From Hydractinia symbiolongicarpus (Eukaryota > Cnidaria > Hydrozoa > Anthoathecata > Hydractiniidae): 64,000 nucleotides of DNA. Under the pieces are notes generated by a model that made no database searches, was not told the DNA's origin, and worked only from the letters and a program-made list of their open reading frames with translations. Position numbers and translations under genes: made by a program. The stretch's first letter is position 1. Every line of letters starts with the position of its first letter. The stretch covers positions 1,178,001 to 1,242,000 of the forward strand of contig NC_079879.1 of NCBI RefSeq assembly GCF_029227915.1, in the 5' to 3' direction. This document shows positions 44,401 through 58,900 of this stretch, one piece after another.

Positions 44401-46995
44401 GATTCGTTAAATTATTTTTTCACCACTAAAACGCATGAGACTTGTTGTTTTCAAAAATGATTTCATTTTTGATGAGACGCTGAATAAAAGGAGTTTAATA
44501 GCCGGCAAATGAAAACCCGCGATTTCCCGTAAATCCAGGGCCTGGCCCGTATAGTCAAATGCATACAAAGAAAGTACTGAATCAGTAAACTGATTTCCCG
44601 AACGATTCTTTAAATTATTTTTTCACCACTAAAACGCACAAGACTTGTAGTTTACAAAAATGTTTTCATTTTTGATGAGACGCTGAATAAAAGAAGTTTA
44701 ATCGCCGGCAAACGAAAACACGCGATTTCCCGTAAATCCCGGGCCTGGCCCGTATAGTCGAATGGATACAAAGAAAGTACTCAGTCAGTAAATTGATTTC
44801 CCGAACGATTCTTTAAATTATCTTTTCACCACTAAAACGCATGAGACTTGTAGTTTACAAAAATGTTTTCATTTTTGATGAGACGCTGAATAAAAGACGT
44901 TTAATCGCCGGCAAACGAAAACCCGCGATTTTCCGTATATCATGGACTCGGCCCGTATAGTCAAATGTATACAAAGAAAGTACCCAGGGAGTAAACTCAT
45001 TTCCCGAACGATTCTTTAAATTACTTTTTCACCACTAAAACGCATGAGACTTTTAGTTTTCAAAAATGATTACATTTTTGATGAGACGCTGAATAAAAGG
45101 ATTTTAATCGCCGGCAAACGAAAACCCGCGATTTCCCGTATATCCCGGACTCGGCCTGTATAGTCGATTGTATACAAAAAAGTACCCAGGGTGTAAACTG
45201 ACTTCCCGAACGATTCTTTAAATTTTTTTTCACCACTAAAACGCATGAGACTTGTAGTTTACAAAAATATTTTCATTTTTGATGAGACGCTGAATAAAAT
45301 AAGTTTAATCGCCGGCAAACGGAAACCCGCGATTTTCCGTATATCACGGACTCGGCAAGTATAGTCAAAAGTATACAAAGAAAGTACCCAGGGAGTAAAC
45401 TCATTTCCCGAACGATTTTTTAAATTATTTTTTCACCACTAAAACGCACGAGACTTGAAGTTTTCAAAAATGATTTCATTTTTGATGAGACGCTGAATAA
45501 AAGGATTTTAATCGCCTGCAAACGAAAACCCGCGATTTCCCGTATATCCCGGACTCGGCCCGTATAGTCGAATGTATACAAAGAAAGTACCCAGGGAGTA
45601 AACTGATTTCCCGAACGATTCTTTAAATTTTTTTTCACCACTAAAACGCATGAGACTTGTAGTTTACAAAAATATTTTCATTTTTGATGAGACGCTGAAT
45701 AAAATAAGTTTAATCGCCGGCAAACGAAAACCCGCGATTTTCCGTATATCACGGACTCGGCAAGTATAGTCAAAAGTATACAAAGAAAGTACCCAGGGAG
45801 TAAACTCATTTCCCGAACGATTTTTTAAATTATTTTTTCACCACTAAAACGCACGAGACTTGAAGTTTTCAAAAATGATTTCATTTTTGATGAGACGCTG
45901 AATAAAAGGATTTTAATCGCCTGCAAACGAAAACCCGCGATTTCCCGTATATCCCGGACTCGGCCCGTATAGTCGAATGTATACAAAGAAAGTACCCAGG
46001 GAGTAAACTGATTTCCCGAACGATTCTTTAAATTTTTTTTCACCACTAAAACGCATGAGACTTGTAGTTTACAAAAATATTTTCATTTTTGATGAGATGC
46101 TGAATAAAATAAGTTTAATCGCCGGCAAACGAAAACCCGCGATTTTCCGTATATCACGGACTCGGCAAGTATAGTCAAAAGTACACAAAGAAAGTACCCA
46201 GGGAGTAAACTCATTTCCCGAACGATTTTTTAAATTATTTTTTCACCACTAAAACGCACGAGACTTGAAGTTTTTAAAAATGATTTCATTTTTGATGAGA
46301 CGCTGAATAAAAGGATTTTAATCGCCTGCAAACGAAAACCCGCGATTTCCCGTATATCCCGGACTCGGCCCGTATAGTCGAATATATACAAAGAAAGTAC
46401 CCAGGGAGTAAACTGATTTCCCGAACGATTCTTTAAATTTTTTTTCACCACTAAAACGCATGAGACTTGTAGTTTACAAAAATATTTTCATTTTTGATGA
46501 GACGCTGAATAAAATAAGTTTAATCGCCGGCAAACGAAAACCCGCGATTTTCCGTATATCACGGACTCGGCCCGTATAGTCAAAAGTATACAAAGAAAGT
46601 ACCCAGGGAGTAAACTCATTTCCCGAAAGATTTTTTAAATTATTTTTTCACCACTAAAACGCACGAGACTTGAAGTTTTCAAAAATGATTTCATTTTTGA
46701 TGAGACGCTGAATAAAAGGAGTTTAATCTCCGGCAAACGAAAACCCGCGATTTCCCGTAGGTCCCGGACCCGGCCCGTATAGTCAAAAGTATACAAAGAA
46801 AGTACCCAGGGAGTAAACTCATTTCCCGAACGATTTTTTAAATTATTTTTTCACCACTAAAACGCATGAGACTTGTAGTTTTCAAAAATGATTTCATTTT
46901 TGATGAGACGCTGAATAAAAAGAGTTTAATCGCCGGCAAACGAAAACCCGCGATTTCCCGTATATCCCAGACTCGGCCCGTATAGTCGAATGTAT
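41322..46995. repeat. Near-perfect tandem duplication of a 14-monomer block (2837 bp x 2)
   Basis: 41322-44158 is followed directly by a near-identical copy at 44159-46995. Rare variants recur exactly 2837 bp apart: CGGCAAGTATAG, GTGTAAACTGACTTCCC, a missing base pair in TATACAAAAAAGTACC, and GCAAACGGAAACCC. One of the few differences is ACTAAGTCAG (near 41537) versus ACTCAGTCAG (near 44374). Each copy contains its own run of three 405-bp dimers. Confidence 0.9.
42400..43614. repeat. 405-bp dimeric higher-order repeat, three copies
   Basis: Two alternating monomer types form a 405-bp dimer. The variant CGGCAAGTATAG occurs at 42516, 42921 and 43326, exactly 405 bp apart. Partner monomers carry GCACGAGACTTGAAG and AATCGCCTGCAAACG. 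The trio recurs 2837 bp downstream at about 45237-46451. Confidence 0.88.
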
Positions 46996-49900
46996 ACAAA
47001 GAAAGTACCCAGGGAGTAAACTGATTTCCCGAACGATTCTTTAAATTTTTTTTCACCACTAAAACGCATGAGACTTGTAGTTTACAAAAATATTTTCATT
47101 TTTGATGAGACGCTGAGTAAAAGAAGTTTAACCGCCGGCAAACGAAAACCCGCGATTTCCCGTAAATCCCGGGCCTGGCCCGTATAGTCGAATGCATACA
47201 AAGAAAGTACTCAGTCAGTAAACTGATTTCCCGAACGATTATTTAAGTTATTTTTTCACCACTAAAACGCATGAGACTTGTAGTTTTCAAAAATGTTTTC
47301 ATTTTTGATGAAAGGCTGAATAAAAGGAGTTTAATCGCCGGCAAACGAAAACCCGCGATTTCCCGTAAATCCCGGGCCTGGCCCGTATAGTCGAATACAT
47401 ACAAAGAAAGTACTCAGTCAGTAAACTGATTTCCCGAACGATTCGTTAAATTATTTTTTCACCACTAAAACGCATGAGACTTGTTGTTTTCAAAAATGAT
47501 TTCATTTTTGATGAGACCCTGAATAAAAGGAATTTAATAGCCGGCAAATGAAAACCCGCGATTTCCCGTAAATCCAGGGCCTGGCCCGTATAGTCGAATG
47601 CATACAAAGAAAGTACTGAGTCAGTAAACTGATTTCCCGAACGATTCTTTAAATTATTTTTTCACCACTAAAACGCACAAGACTTGTAGTTTACAAAAAT
47701 GTTTTCATTTTTGATGAGACGCTGAATAAAAGAAGTTTAATCGCCGGCAAACGAAAACCCGCGATTTTCCGTATATCCCGGACTCGGCCCGTATAGTCGA
47801 ATGTATACAAAGAAAGTACCCAGGGAGTAAACTGATTTCCCGAACGATTCTTTAAATTTTTTTTCACCACTAAAACGCATGAAACTTGTAGTTTACAAAA
47901 ATATTTTCATTTTTGATGAGACGCTGGGTAAAAGAAGTTTAACCGCCGGCAAACGAAAACCCGCGATTTCCCGTAAATCCCGGGCCTGGCCGTATAGTCG
48001 AATGCATACAAAGAAAGTACTGAGTCAGTAAACTGATTTCCCGAACGATTCTTTAAATTATTTTTTCACCACTAAAACGCACAAGACTTGTAGTTTACAA
48101 AAATGTTTTCATTTTTGATGAGACGCTGAATAAAAGAAGTTTAATCGCCGGCAAACGAAAACCCGCGATTTTCCGTATATCCCGGACTCGGCCCGTATAG
48201 TCGAATGTATACAAAGAAAGTACTCAGGGAGTAAACTGATTTCCCGAACGATTCTTTAAATTTTTTTTCACCACTAAAACGCATGAAACTTGTAGTTTAC
48301 AAAAATATTTTCATTTTTGATGAGACGCTGAGTAAAAGAAGTTTAACCGCCGGCAAACGAAAACCCGCGATTTCCCGTAAATCCCAGGCCTGGCCCGTAT
48401 AGTCGAATGCATACAAAGAAAGTACTCAGTCAGTAAACTGATTTCCCGAACGATTCTTTAAGTTATTTTTTCACCACTAAAACGCATGAGACTTGTAGTT
48501 TTCAAAAATGTTTTCATTTTTGATGAAAGGCTGAATAAAAGAAGTTTAATCGCCGGCAAACGAAAACCCGCGATTTCCCGTAAATCCCGGGCTTGGCCCC
48601 TATAGTCAAAAGTACACAAAGAAAGTACCCAGGCAGTAAACTAACTTTTGGAACGTTTTTTTGAATTATTTTTTCACCACTATAACGAATGAGACTTGTA
48701 GTATTCAAAAATGTTTTCATTTTTGATAGGACGCTGAATAGAATAAGTTTAATCGCCGGCAAACGAAAACCCGCGATTTCCTGTAAATCCCGGGCCTGGC
48801 CCGTATAGTCGAATGCATACAAAGAAAGTACTCAGTCAGTAAACTGATTTCCCGAACGATTCGTTAAATTATTTTTTCACCACTAAAACGCATGAGACTT
48901 GTTGTTTTCAAAAATGATTTCATTTTTGATGAGACGCTGAATAAAAGAAGTTTAATCGCCAGCAAACGAAAACCCGCGATTTCCCGTAAATCCAGGGCCT
49001 GGCCCGTATAGTCGAATGCATACAAAGAAAGTACTGAGTCAGTAAACTGATTTCCCGAACGATTCTTTAAATTATTTTTTCACCACTAAAACGCACAAGA
49101 CTTGTAGTTTACAAAAATGTTTTCATTTTTGATGAGACGCTGAATAAAAGAAGCTTAATCGCCGGCAAACGAAAACCCGCGATTTTCCTTATATCACGGA
49201 CTCGGCCCGTATAGTGAAAAGTATACAAAGAAAGTACCCAGGGAGTAAACTCATTTCCCAAAAGATTTTTTAAATTATTTTTTCACCACTAAAACGCACG
49301 AGACTTGTAGTTTTCAAAAATGATTTCATTTTTGATGAGACGCTGAATAAAAGGAGTTTAATCTCCGGCAAACGAAAACCCGCGATTTCCCGTAGGTCCC
49401 GGACCCGGCCCGTATAGTCAAAAGTATACAAAGAAAGTACCCAGGGAGTAAACTCATTTCCCGAACGATTCTTTAAATTTTTTTTCACCACTAAAACGCA
49501 TGAGACTTGTAGTTTACAAAAATATTTTCATTTTTGATGAGACGCTGAATAAAAGAAGTTTAACCGCCGGCAAACGAAAACCCGCGATTTCCCGTAAATC
49601 CCGGGCCTGGCCCGTATAGTCGAATGCATACAAAGAAAGTACTCAGTCAGTAAACTGATTTCCCGAACGATTCGTTAAATTATTTTTTCACCACTAAAAC
49701 GCATGAGACTTGTTGTTTTCAAAAATGATTTCATTTTTGATGAGACGCTGAATAAAAGAAGTTTAATAGCCGGCAAATGAAAACCCGCGATTTCCCGTAA
49801 ATCCAGGGCCTGGCCCGTATAGTCGAATGCATACAAAGAAAGTACTGAGTCAGTAAACTGATTTCCCGAACGATTCTTTAAATTATTTTTTCACCACTAA

Positions 49901-52900
49901 AACGCACAAGACTTGTAGTTTACAAAAATGTTTTCATTTTTGATGAGACGCTGAATAAAAGAAGTTTAATCGCCGGCAAACGAAAGCCCGCGATTTTCCG
50001 TATATCCCGGACTCGGCCCGTATAGTCGAATGTATACAAAGAAAGTACCCAGGGAGTAAACTGATTTCCCGAACGATTCTTTAAATTATTTTTCACCACT
50101 AAAACGCATGAAACTTGTAGTTTACAAAAATATTTTCATTTTTGATGAGACGCTGAGTAAAAGAAGTTTAACCGCCGGCAAACGAAAACCTGCGATTTCC
50201 CGTAAATCCCGGGCCTGGCCCGTATAGTCGAATGCATACAAAGAAAGTACTCAGTCAGTAAACTGATTTCCCAAACGATTTGTTAAATTATTTTTTCACC
50301 ACTAAAACGCATGAGACTTGTTGTTTTCAAAAATGATTTCATTTTTGATGAGACGCTGAATAAAAGGAGTTTAATAGCCGGCAAATGAAAACCCGCGATT
50401 TCCCGTAAATCCAGGGCCTGGCCCGTATAGTCGAATGCATACAAAGAAAGTACTGAGTCAGTAAACTGATTTCCCGAACGATTCTTTAAATTATTTTTTC
50501 ACCACTAAAACGCACAAGACTTGTAGTTTACAAAAATGTTTTCATTTTTGATGAGACGCTGAATAAAAGAAGTTTAATCGCCGGCAAACGAAACCCGCGA
50601 TTTTCCGTATATCCCGGACTCGGCCCGTATAGTCGAATGTATACAAAGAAAGTACCCAGGGAGTAAACTGATTTCCTGAACGATTCTTTAAATTTTTTTT
50701 CACCACTAAAACGCATGAAACTTGTAGTTTACAAAAATTTTATTCATTTTTGATGAGACGCTGAGTAAAAGAAGTTTAACCGCCGGCAAACGAAAACATG
50801 CGATTTCCCGTATATCCCGGGCCTGGCCCGTATAGTCGAATGCATACAAAGAAAGTACTCAGTCAGTAAACTGATTTCCCGAACGATTCTTTAAGTTATT
50901 TTTTCACCACTAAAACGCATGAGACTTGTAGTTTTCAAAAATGTTTTCATTTTTGATGAAAGGCTGAATAAAAGAAGTTTAATCGCCGGCAAACGAAAAC
51001 CCGCGATTTCCCGTAAATCTCGGGCTTGGCCCCTATAGTCAAAAGTACACAAAGAAAGTACCCAGACAGTAAACGCATTTTTTGACGTTTTTTTGAATTA
51101 TTTTTTCACCACTATAACGCTTGAGACTTGTAGTATTCAAAAATGTTTTCATTTTTGATAGGACGCTGAATAGAATAAGTTTAATCGCCGGCAAACGAAA
51201 ACCCGCGATTTCCCGTAAATCCCAGGCCTGGCCCGTATAGTCGAATGCATACAAAAAAAGTACTCAGTCAGTAAACTGATTTCCGGAACGATTCGTTAAA
51301 TTATTTTTTCACCACTAAAACGCATGAGACTTGTTGTTTTCAAAAATGATTTCATTTTTGATGAGACGCTGAATAAAAGAAGTTTAATCGCCGGCAAACG
51401 AAAACCCGCGATTTCCCGTAAATCCAGGGCCTGGCCCGTATAGTCGAATGCATACAAAGAAAGTACTGAGTCAGTAAACTGATTTCCCGAACGATTCTTT
51501 AAATTATTTTTTCACCACTAAAACGCACAAGACTTGTAGTTTACAAAAATGTTTTCATTTTTGATGAAAGGCTGAATAAAAGAAGTTTAATCGCCGGCAA
51601 ACGAAAACCCGCGATTTCCCGTAAATCCCGGGCTTGGCCCCTATAGTCAAAAGTACACAAAGAAAGTACCCAGGCAGTAAACTCATTTTTGGAACGTTTT
51701 TTTGAATTATTTTTTCACCACTATAACGCATGAGACTTGTAGTATTCAAAAATGTTTTCATTTTTGATAGGACGCTGAATAGAATAAGTTTAATCGCCGG
51801 CAAACGAAAACCTGCGATTTCCCGTAAATCCCGGGCCTGGCCCGTATAGTCGAATGCATACAAAGAAAGTACTCAGTCAGTAAACTGATTTCCCGAACGA
51901 TTCGTTAAATTATTTTTTCACCACTAAAACGCATGAGACTTGTTGTTTTCAAAAATGATTTCATTTTTGATGAGACGCTGAATAAAGGGAGTTTAATAGC
52001 CGGCAAATGAAAACCCGCGATTTCCCGTAAATCCAGGGCCTGGCCCGTATAGTCGAATGCATACAAAGAAAGTACTGAGTCAGTAAACTGATTTCCCGAA
52101 TGATTCTTTAAATTATTTTTTCACCACTAAAACGCACAAGACTTGTAGTTTACAAAAATGTTTTTATTTTTGATGAGACGCTGAATAAAATAAGTTTAAT
52201 CGCCGGCAATCAAAAACCCGCAATTTCCCGTATATCATGGACTCGGCCCGTATAGTCAAATGTATACAAAGAAAGTATCCAGAGAGTAAACTCATTTCCC
52301 GAACGATTTTTTAAATTATTTTTTCACCACTGAAACGCATGAGACTTGTAGTTTTCAAAAATGATTTCATTTTTGATGAGACGCTGAATAAAAGGAGTTT
52401 AATCGCCGCAAACAAAAACCCGCGATTTCCCGTATATTCCGGACTCGGCCCGTATAGTCAAATGTATACAAAGAAAGTACCCAGGGAGTAAACTGATTTC
52501 CCGAACGATTCTTTAAATTTTTTTTCACAACTAAAACGCATGAGACTTGTAGTTTACAAAAATATTTTCATTTTTGATGAGACGCTGAATAAAAGAAGTT
52601 TAATCGCCGGCAAACGAAAACCCGCGATTTTCCGTATATCATGGACTCGGCCCGTATAGTCAAATGTATACAAAGAAAGTACCCAGGGAGTAAACTCATT
52701 TCCCGAACGACTTTTTAAATTATTTTTTCACCACTAAAACGCATGAAACTTGTAGTTTTCAAAAATGATTTCATTTTTGATGAGACGCTGAATAAAAGGA
52801 GTTTAATCGCCGGCAAACGAAAACCCGCGATTTCCCGTATATCCCGGACTCGGCCCGTATAGTCGAATGTATACAAAGAAAGTACCCATGGAGTAAACTG

Positions 52901-55900
52901 ATTTCCCGAACGATTCTTTAAATTTTTTTTAACCACTAAAACGCATGAGACTTTTAGTTTACAAAAATATTTTCATTTTTGATGAGACGCTGAGTAAAAG
53001 AAGTTTAATCGCCGGCAAACGAAAACCCGCGATTTTCCGTATATCACGGACTCGGCCCGTATAGTCAAAAGTATACAAAGAAAGTACCCAGGGAGTAAAC
53101 TCATTTCCCGAACGTTTTTTTAAATTATTTTTAACCACTAAAACGCATGAGAAATTTAGTTTACAAAAATATTTTCATTTTTGATGAGACGCTGAGTAAA
53201 AGAAGTTTAATCGCCGGCAAACGAAAACCCACGATTTTCCGTATATTACGGACTCGGCCCGTATAGTCAAAAGTATACAAAGAAAGTACCCAGAGAGTAA
53301 ACTCATTTCCCGAACGATTTTTTAAATTATTTTTTCACCACTAAAACGCATGAAACTTGTAGTTTTCAAAAATGATTTCATTTTTGATGAGACGCTGAAT
53401 AAAAGGAGTTTAATCGCCGGCAAACAAAAACCCGCGATTTCCCGTATAGCCCGGACTCGGCCCGTATAGTCGAATGTATACAAAGAAAGTACCCAGGGAG
53501 TAAACTGATTTCCCGAACGATCCTTTAAATTTTTTTTAACCACTAAAACGCATGAGACTTTTAGTTTACAAAAATATTTTCATTTTTGATGAGACGCTGA
53601 GTAAAAGAAGTTTAATCGCCGGCCAGCGAAAACCCGCGATTTTCCGTATAGAACGGACTCGGCCCGTATAGTCAAAAGTATACAAAGAAAGTACCCAGGG
53701 CGTAAACTCATTTCCCGAACGATTTTTTAAATTATTTTTTCACGACTAAAACGCACAAGACTTGTAGTTTTCAAAAAAGAATTCATTTTTGATAAGACGC
53801 TGAATAAAAGGAGTTTAATCTCCAGCAAACGAAAACCCGCGATTTCCCGTAGGTCCCGGACCCGGCCCGTATAGTCAAAAGTATACAAAGAAAGTACGCA
53901 GGGAGTAAACTCATTTCCCGAACGATTCTTTAAATTATTATTTCACCACTAAAACGCATGAGACTTGTAGTTTTCAAAAATGTTTTCATTTTTGATGAGA
54001 CGCTGAATAAAAGGAGTTTAATCTCCGGCAAACGAAAACCTGCGATTTCCCGTAGGTCCCGGACCCGGCCCGTATAGTCAAAAGTATACAAAGAAAGTAC
54101 CCAGGGAGTAAACTCATTTCCCGAAAGATTTTTTAAATTATTTTTTCACCACTAAAACGCATGAGACTTGTAGTTTATAAAAATGATTTCATTTTTGATG
54201 AGACGCTGAATAAAAAGAGTTTAATCGCCGGCAAACAAAAACCCGCGATTTCCCGTATATCCCGGACTCGGCCCGTATAGTCAAATGCATACAAAGAAAG
54301 TGCTCAGTCAGTAAACTGATTTCCCGAACGATTCTTTAAGGTATTTTTTCACCACTATAACGCATGAGACTTGTAGTATTCAAAAATGTTTTTATTTTTG
54401 ATGGGACGCTGAATAGAATAAGTTTAATCGCCGGCAAACAAAAACCTGCGATTTCCCGTAAATCCCGGGCCTGGCCCGTATAGTCGAATGCATACAAAGA
54501 AAGTACTCAGTCAGTAAACTGATTTCCCGAACGTTTCGTTAAGTTATTTTTTCACCACTAAAACGCATGAGACTTGTAGTTTACAAAAATGTTTTCATTT
54601 TTGATGAGACGCTGAATAAAAGAAGTTTAATCGCCGGCAAACGAAAACCCGCGATTTTCCGTATATCATCGACTGGGCCCGTATAGTCAAATGTATACAA
54701 AGAAAGTACCCAGGGAGTAAACTCATTTACCGAACGATTTTTTAAATTATTATTTCACCACTAAAACGCATGAGACTTGTAGTTTTCAAAAATGATTTCA
54801 TTTTTGATGAGACGCTGAAAAGAAGGAGTTTAATCGCCGGCAAACGAAAACCCGCGATTTCCCGTATATCCCGGACTCGGCCCGTATAGTCGAATGTATA
54901 CAAAGAAAGTACCCAGGGAGTAAACTGATTTCCCGAACGATTCTTTAAATTTTTTTTTACCACTAAAACGCATGAGACTTGTAGTTTACAAAAATATTTT
55001 CATTTTTGATGAGACGCTGAATAGAAGAAGTTTAATCGCCGGCAAACGAAAACCCGCGATTTTCCGTATATTATGGACTCGGCCCGTATAGCCAAATGTA
55101 TACAAAGAAAGTATCCAGGGAGTAAACTCATTTCCCGAACGATTTTATAAAGTTATTTTTTCACCACTAAAACGCATGAGACTTGTAGTTTTCAAAAATG
55201 ATTTCATTTTTGATGAGACGGTGAATAAAAGGAGATTAATCGCCGGCAAACGAAAACACGCGATTTCCCGTATATTCCGGACTCGGCCCGTATAGTCGAA
55301 TGTATACAAAGAAAGTACCCAGGGAGTAAACTGATGACCCGAACGATTCCTTAAATTTTTTTTCACAACTAAAACGCATGAGACTTGTAGTTTACAAAAA
55401 TATTTTCAATTTTGATGAGACGCTGAATAAAAGAAGTTTAATCGCCAGCAAACGAAAACCCGCGATTTTCCGTATATCATGGACTCGGCCCGTATAGTCA
55501 AATGTATACGAAGAAAGTACCCAGGGAGTAAACTCATTTCCCGAACGATTTTTTAAATTATTTTTTCACCACTAAAACGCATGAGACTTGTAGTTTTCAA
55601 AAATGATTTCATTTTTGATGAGACGCTGAATAAAAGGAGTTTAATCGCCGGCAAACGAAAACCCGCGATTTCCGGTATATCCCGGACTCGGCCCGTATAG
55701 TCGAATGTATACAAAGAAAGTACCCAGGGAGTAAACTGATTTCCCGAACGATTCCTTAAATTCTTTTTAACCACTAAAACGCATGAGACTTTTAGTTTAC
55801 AAAAATATTTTCATTTTTGATGAGACGCTGAGTAAAAGAAGTTTAATCGCCGGCAAACGAAAACCCGCGATTTTCCGTATATCATGGACTCGGCCCGTAT

Positions 55901-58900
55901 AGTCAAAAGTATACAAAGAAAGTACCCAGGGAGTAAACTCATTTCCGGAACGATTTTTTAAATTATTTTTTCACCACTAAAACGCACAAGACTTGTAGTT
56001 TTCAAAAATGATTTCATTTTTGATGAGACGCTGAATAAAAGGAGTTTAATCTCCAGCAAACGAAAACCCGCGATTTCCCGTAGGTCCCGGACCCGGCCTG
56101 TATAGTCAAAAGTATACAAAGAAAGTACGCAGGGAGTAAACTCATTTCCCGAACGATTCTTTAAATTATTATTTCACCACTAAAACGCATGAGACTTGTA
56201 GTTTTCAAAAATGTTTTCATTTTTGATGAGACGCTGAATAAAAGGAGTTTAATCTCCGGCAAACGAAAACCCGCGATTTCCCGCAGGTCCCGGACCCGGC
56301 CCGTATAGTCAAAAGTATACAAAGAAAGTACCCAGGGAGTAAACTCATTTCCCGAACGATTTTTTAAATTATTTTTTCACCACTAAAACGCATGAGACTT
56401 GTAGTTTATAAAAATTATTTCATTTTTGATGAGACGCTGAATAAAAAGAGTTTAATGGCCGGTAAACGAAAACCCGCGATTTCCCGTAAATCCCGGACTC
56501 GCCCTGTATAGTCAAAAGTATACAAAGAAAGTACGCAGGGAGTAAACTCATTTCCCGAACGATTCTTTAAATTATTTTTTCACCACTAAAACGCATGAGA
56601 CTTGTAGTTTTCAAAAATGTTTTCATTCTTGATAAGACGCTGAAAAAAAAAGTTTAATCGCGGGCAAACGAAAACCCGAGATTTCCCGAAAATCCCGGGC
56701 TTGGCCCCTATAGTCAAAAGTACAAAAAGAAAGTACCCAGGCAGTAAACTCATTTCCCGAACGATTCTTTAAATTATTATTTCACCACTAAAACGCATGA
56801 GACTTGTAGTTTACAAAAATGTTTTCATTATTCATGAGACGCTGAATAAAAGAAGTTTAATCGCCGGCAAACGAAAACCCGCGATTTTCCGTATATCATG
56901 GACTCGGCCCGTATAGTCAAATGTATACGAAGAAAGTACCCAGGGAGTAAACTCATTTCCCGAACGATTTTTTAAATTATTTTTTCACCACTAAAACGCA
57001 TGAGACTTGTAGTTTTCAAAAATGATTTCATTTTTGATGAGACGCTGAATAAAAGGAGTTTAATCGCCGGCAAACGAAAACCCGCGATTTCCCGTATATC
57101 CCGGACTCGGCCCGTATAGTCGAATGTATACAAAGAAAGTACCCAGGGAGTAAACTGATTTCCCGAACGATTCCTTAAATTCTTTTTATCCACTAAAACG
57201 CATGAGACTTTTAGTTTACAAAAATATTTTCATTTTTGATGAGACGCTGAGTAAAAGAAGTTTAATCGCCGGCAAACGAAAACCCGCGATTTTCCGTATA
57301 TCATGGACTCGGCCCGTATAGTCAAAAGTATACAAAGAAAGTACCTAGGGAGTAAACTCATTTCCCGAACGATTTTTTATATTATTTTTTCACCACTAAA
57401 ACGCACAAGACTTGTAGTTTTCAAAAATGATTTCATTTTTGATGAGACGCTGAATAAAAGGAGTTTAATCTCCAGCAAACGAAAACCTGCGATTTCCCGT
57501 AGGTCCCGGACGCGGCCTGTATAGTCCAAAGTATACAAAGAAAGTACGCAGGGAGTAAACTTATTTCCCGAACGATTCTTTAAATTATTATTTCACCACT
57601 AAAACGCATGAGACTTGTAGTTTTCAAAAATGTTTTCATTTTTGATGAGACGCTGAATAAAAGGAGTTTAATCTCCGGCAAACGAAAACCCGCGATTTCC
57701 CGTAGGTCCCGGACCCGGCCCGTATAGTCAAAAGTATACAAAGAAAGTACCCAGGGAGTAAACTCATTTCCCGAACGATTTTTTAAATTATTTTTTCACC
57801 ACTAAAACGCATGAGACTTGTAGTTTATAAAAATGATTTCATTTTTGATGAGACGCTGAATAAAAGAAGTTTAATCGCCGGCAAACGAAAAACCGCGATT
57901 TTCCGTATATCATCGACTCGGCCCGTATAGTCAAATGTATACAAAGAAAGTACCCAGGGAGTAAACTCATTTACCGAACGATTTTTTTAATTATTTTTTC
58001 ACCACTAAAACGCATGAGACTTGTAGTTTTCAAAAATGATTTCATTTTTGATGAGACGCTGAAAAGAAGGAGTTTAATCGCCGGCAAACGAAAACCCGCG
58101 ATTTCCCGTATATCCCGGACTCGGCCCGTATAGTCGAATGTATACAAAGAAAGTACCCAGGGAGTAAACTGATTTCCCGAACGATTCTTTAAATTTTTTT
58201 TTACCACTAAAACGCATGAGACTTGTAGTTTACAAAAATATTTTCATTTTTGATGAGACGCTGAATAGAAAAAGTTTAATCGCCGGCAAACGAAAACCCG
58301 CGATTTCCCGTAAATCCCGGGCCTGGCCCATATAGTCGAATGCATACAAAGAAAGTACTCAGTCAGTAAACTGATTTCCTGAACGATTCTTTAAATTATT
58401 TTTTCACTACTAAAACGCATGAGACTTGTAGTTTTCAAAAATGTTTTCATTCTTGATAAGACGCTGAAAAAAAAAGTTTAATCGCGGGCAAACGAAAACC
58501 CGGGATTTCCCGAAAATCCCGGGCTTGGCCCCTATAGTTAAAACTACACAAAGAAAGTACCCAGGCAGTAAACTCATTTCCCGAACGATTTTATAAAGTT
58601 ATTTTTTCACCACTAAAACGCATGAGACTTGTAGTTTTCAAAAATGATTTCATTTTTGATGAGACGGTGAATAAAAGGAGATTAATCGCCGGCAAACGAA
58701 AACACGCGATTTCCCGTATATTCCGGACTCGGCCCGTATAGTCGAATGTATACAAAGAAAGTACCCAGGGAGTAAACTGATTTCCCGAACGATTCCTTAA
58801 ATTCTTTTTAACCACTAAAACGCATGAGACTTTTAGTTTACAAAAATATTTTCATTTTTGATGAGACGCTGAGTAAAAGAAGTTTAATCGCCGGCAAACG

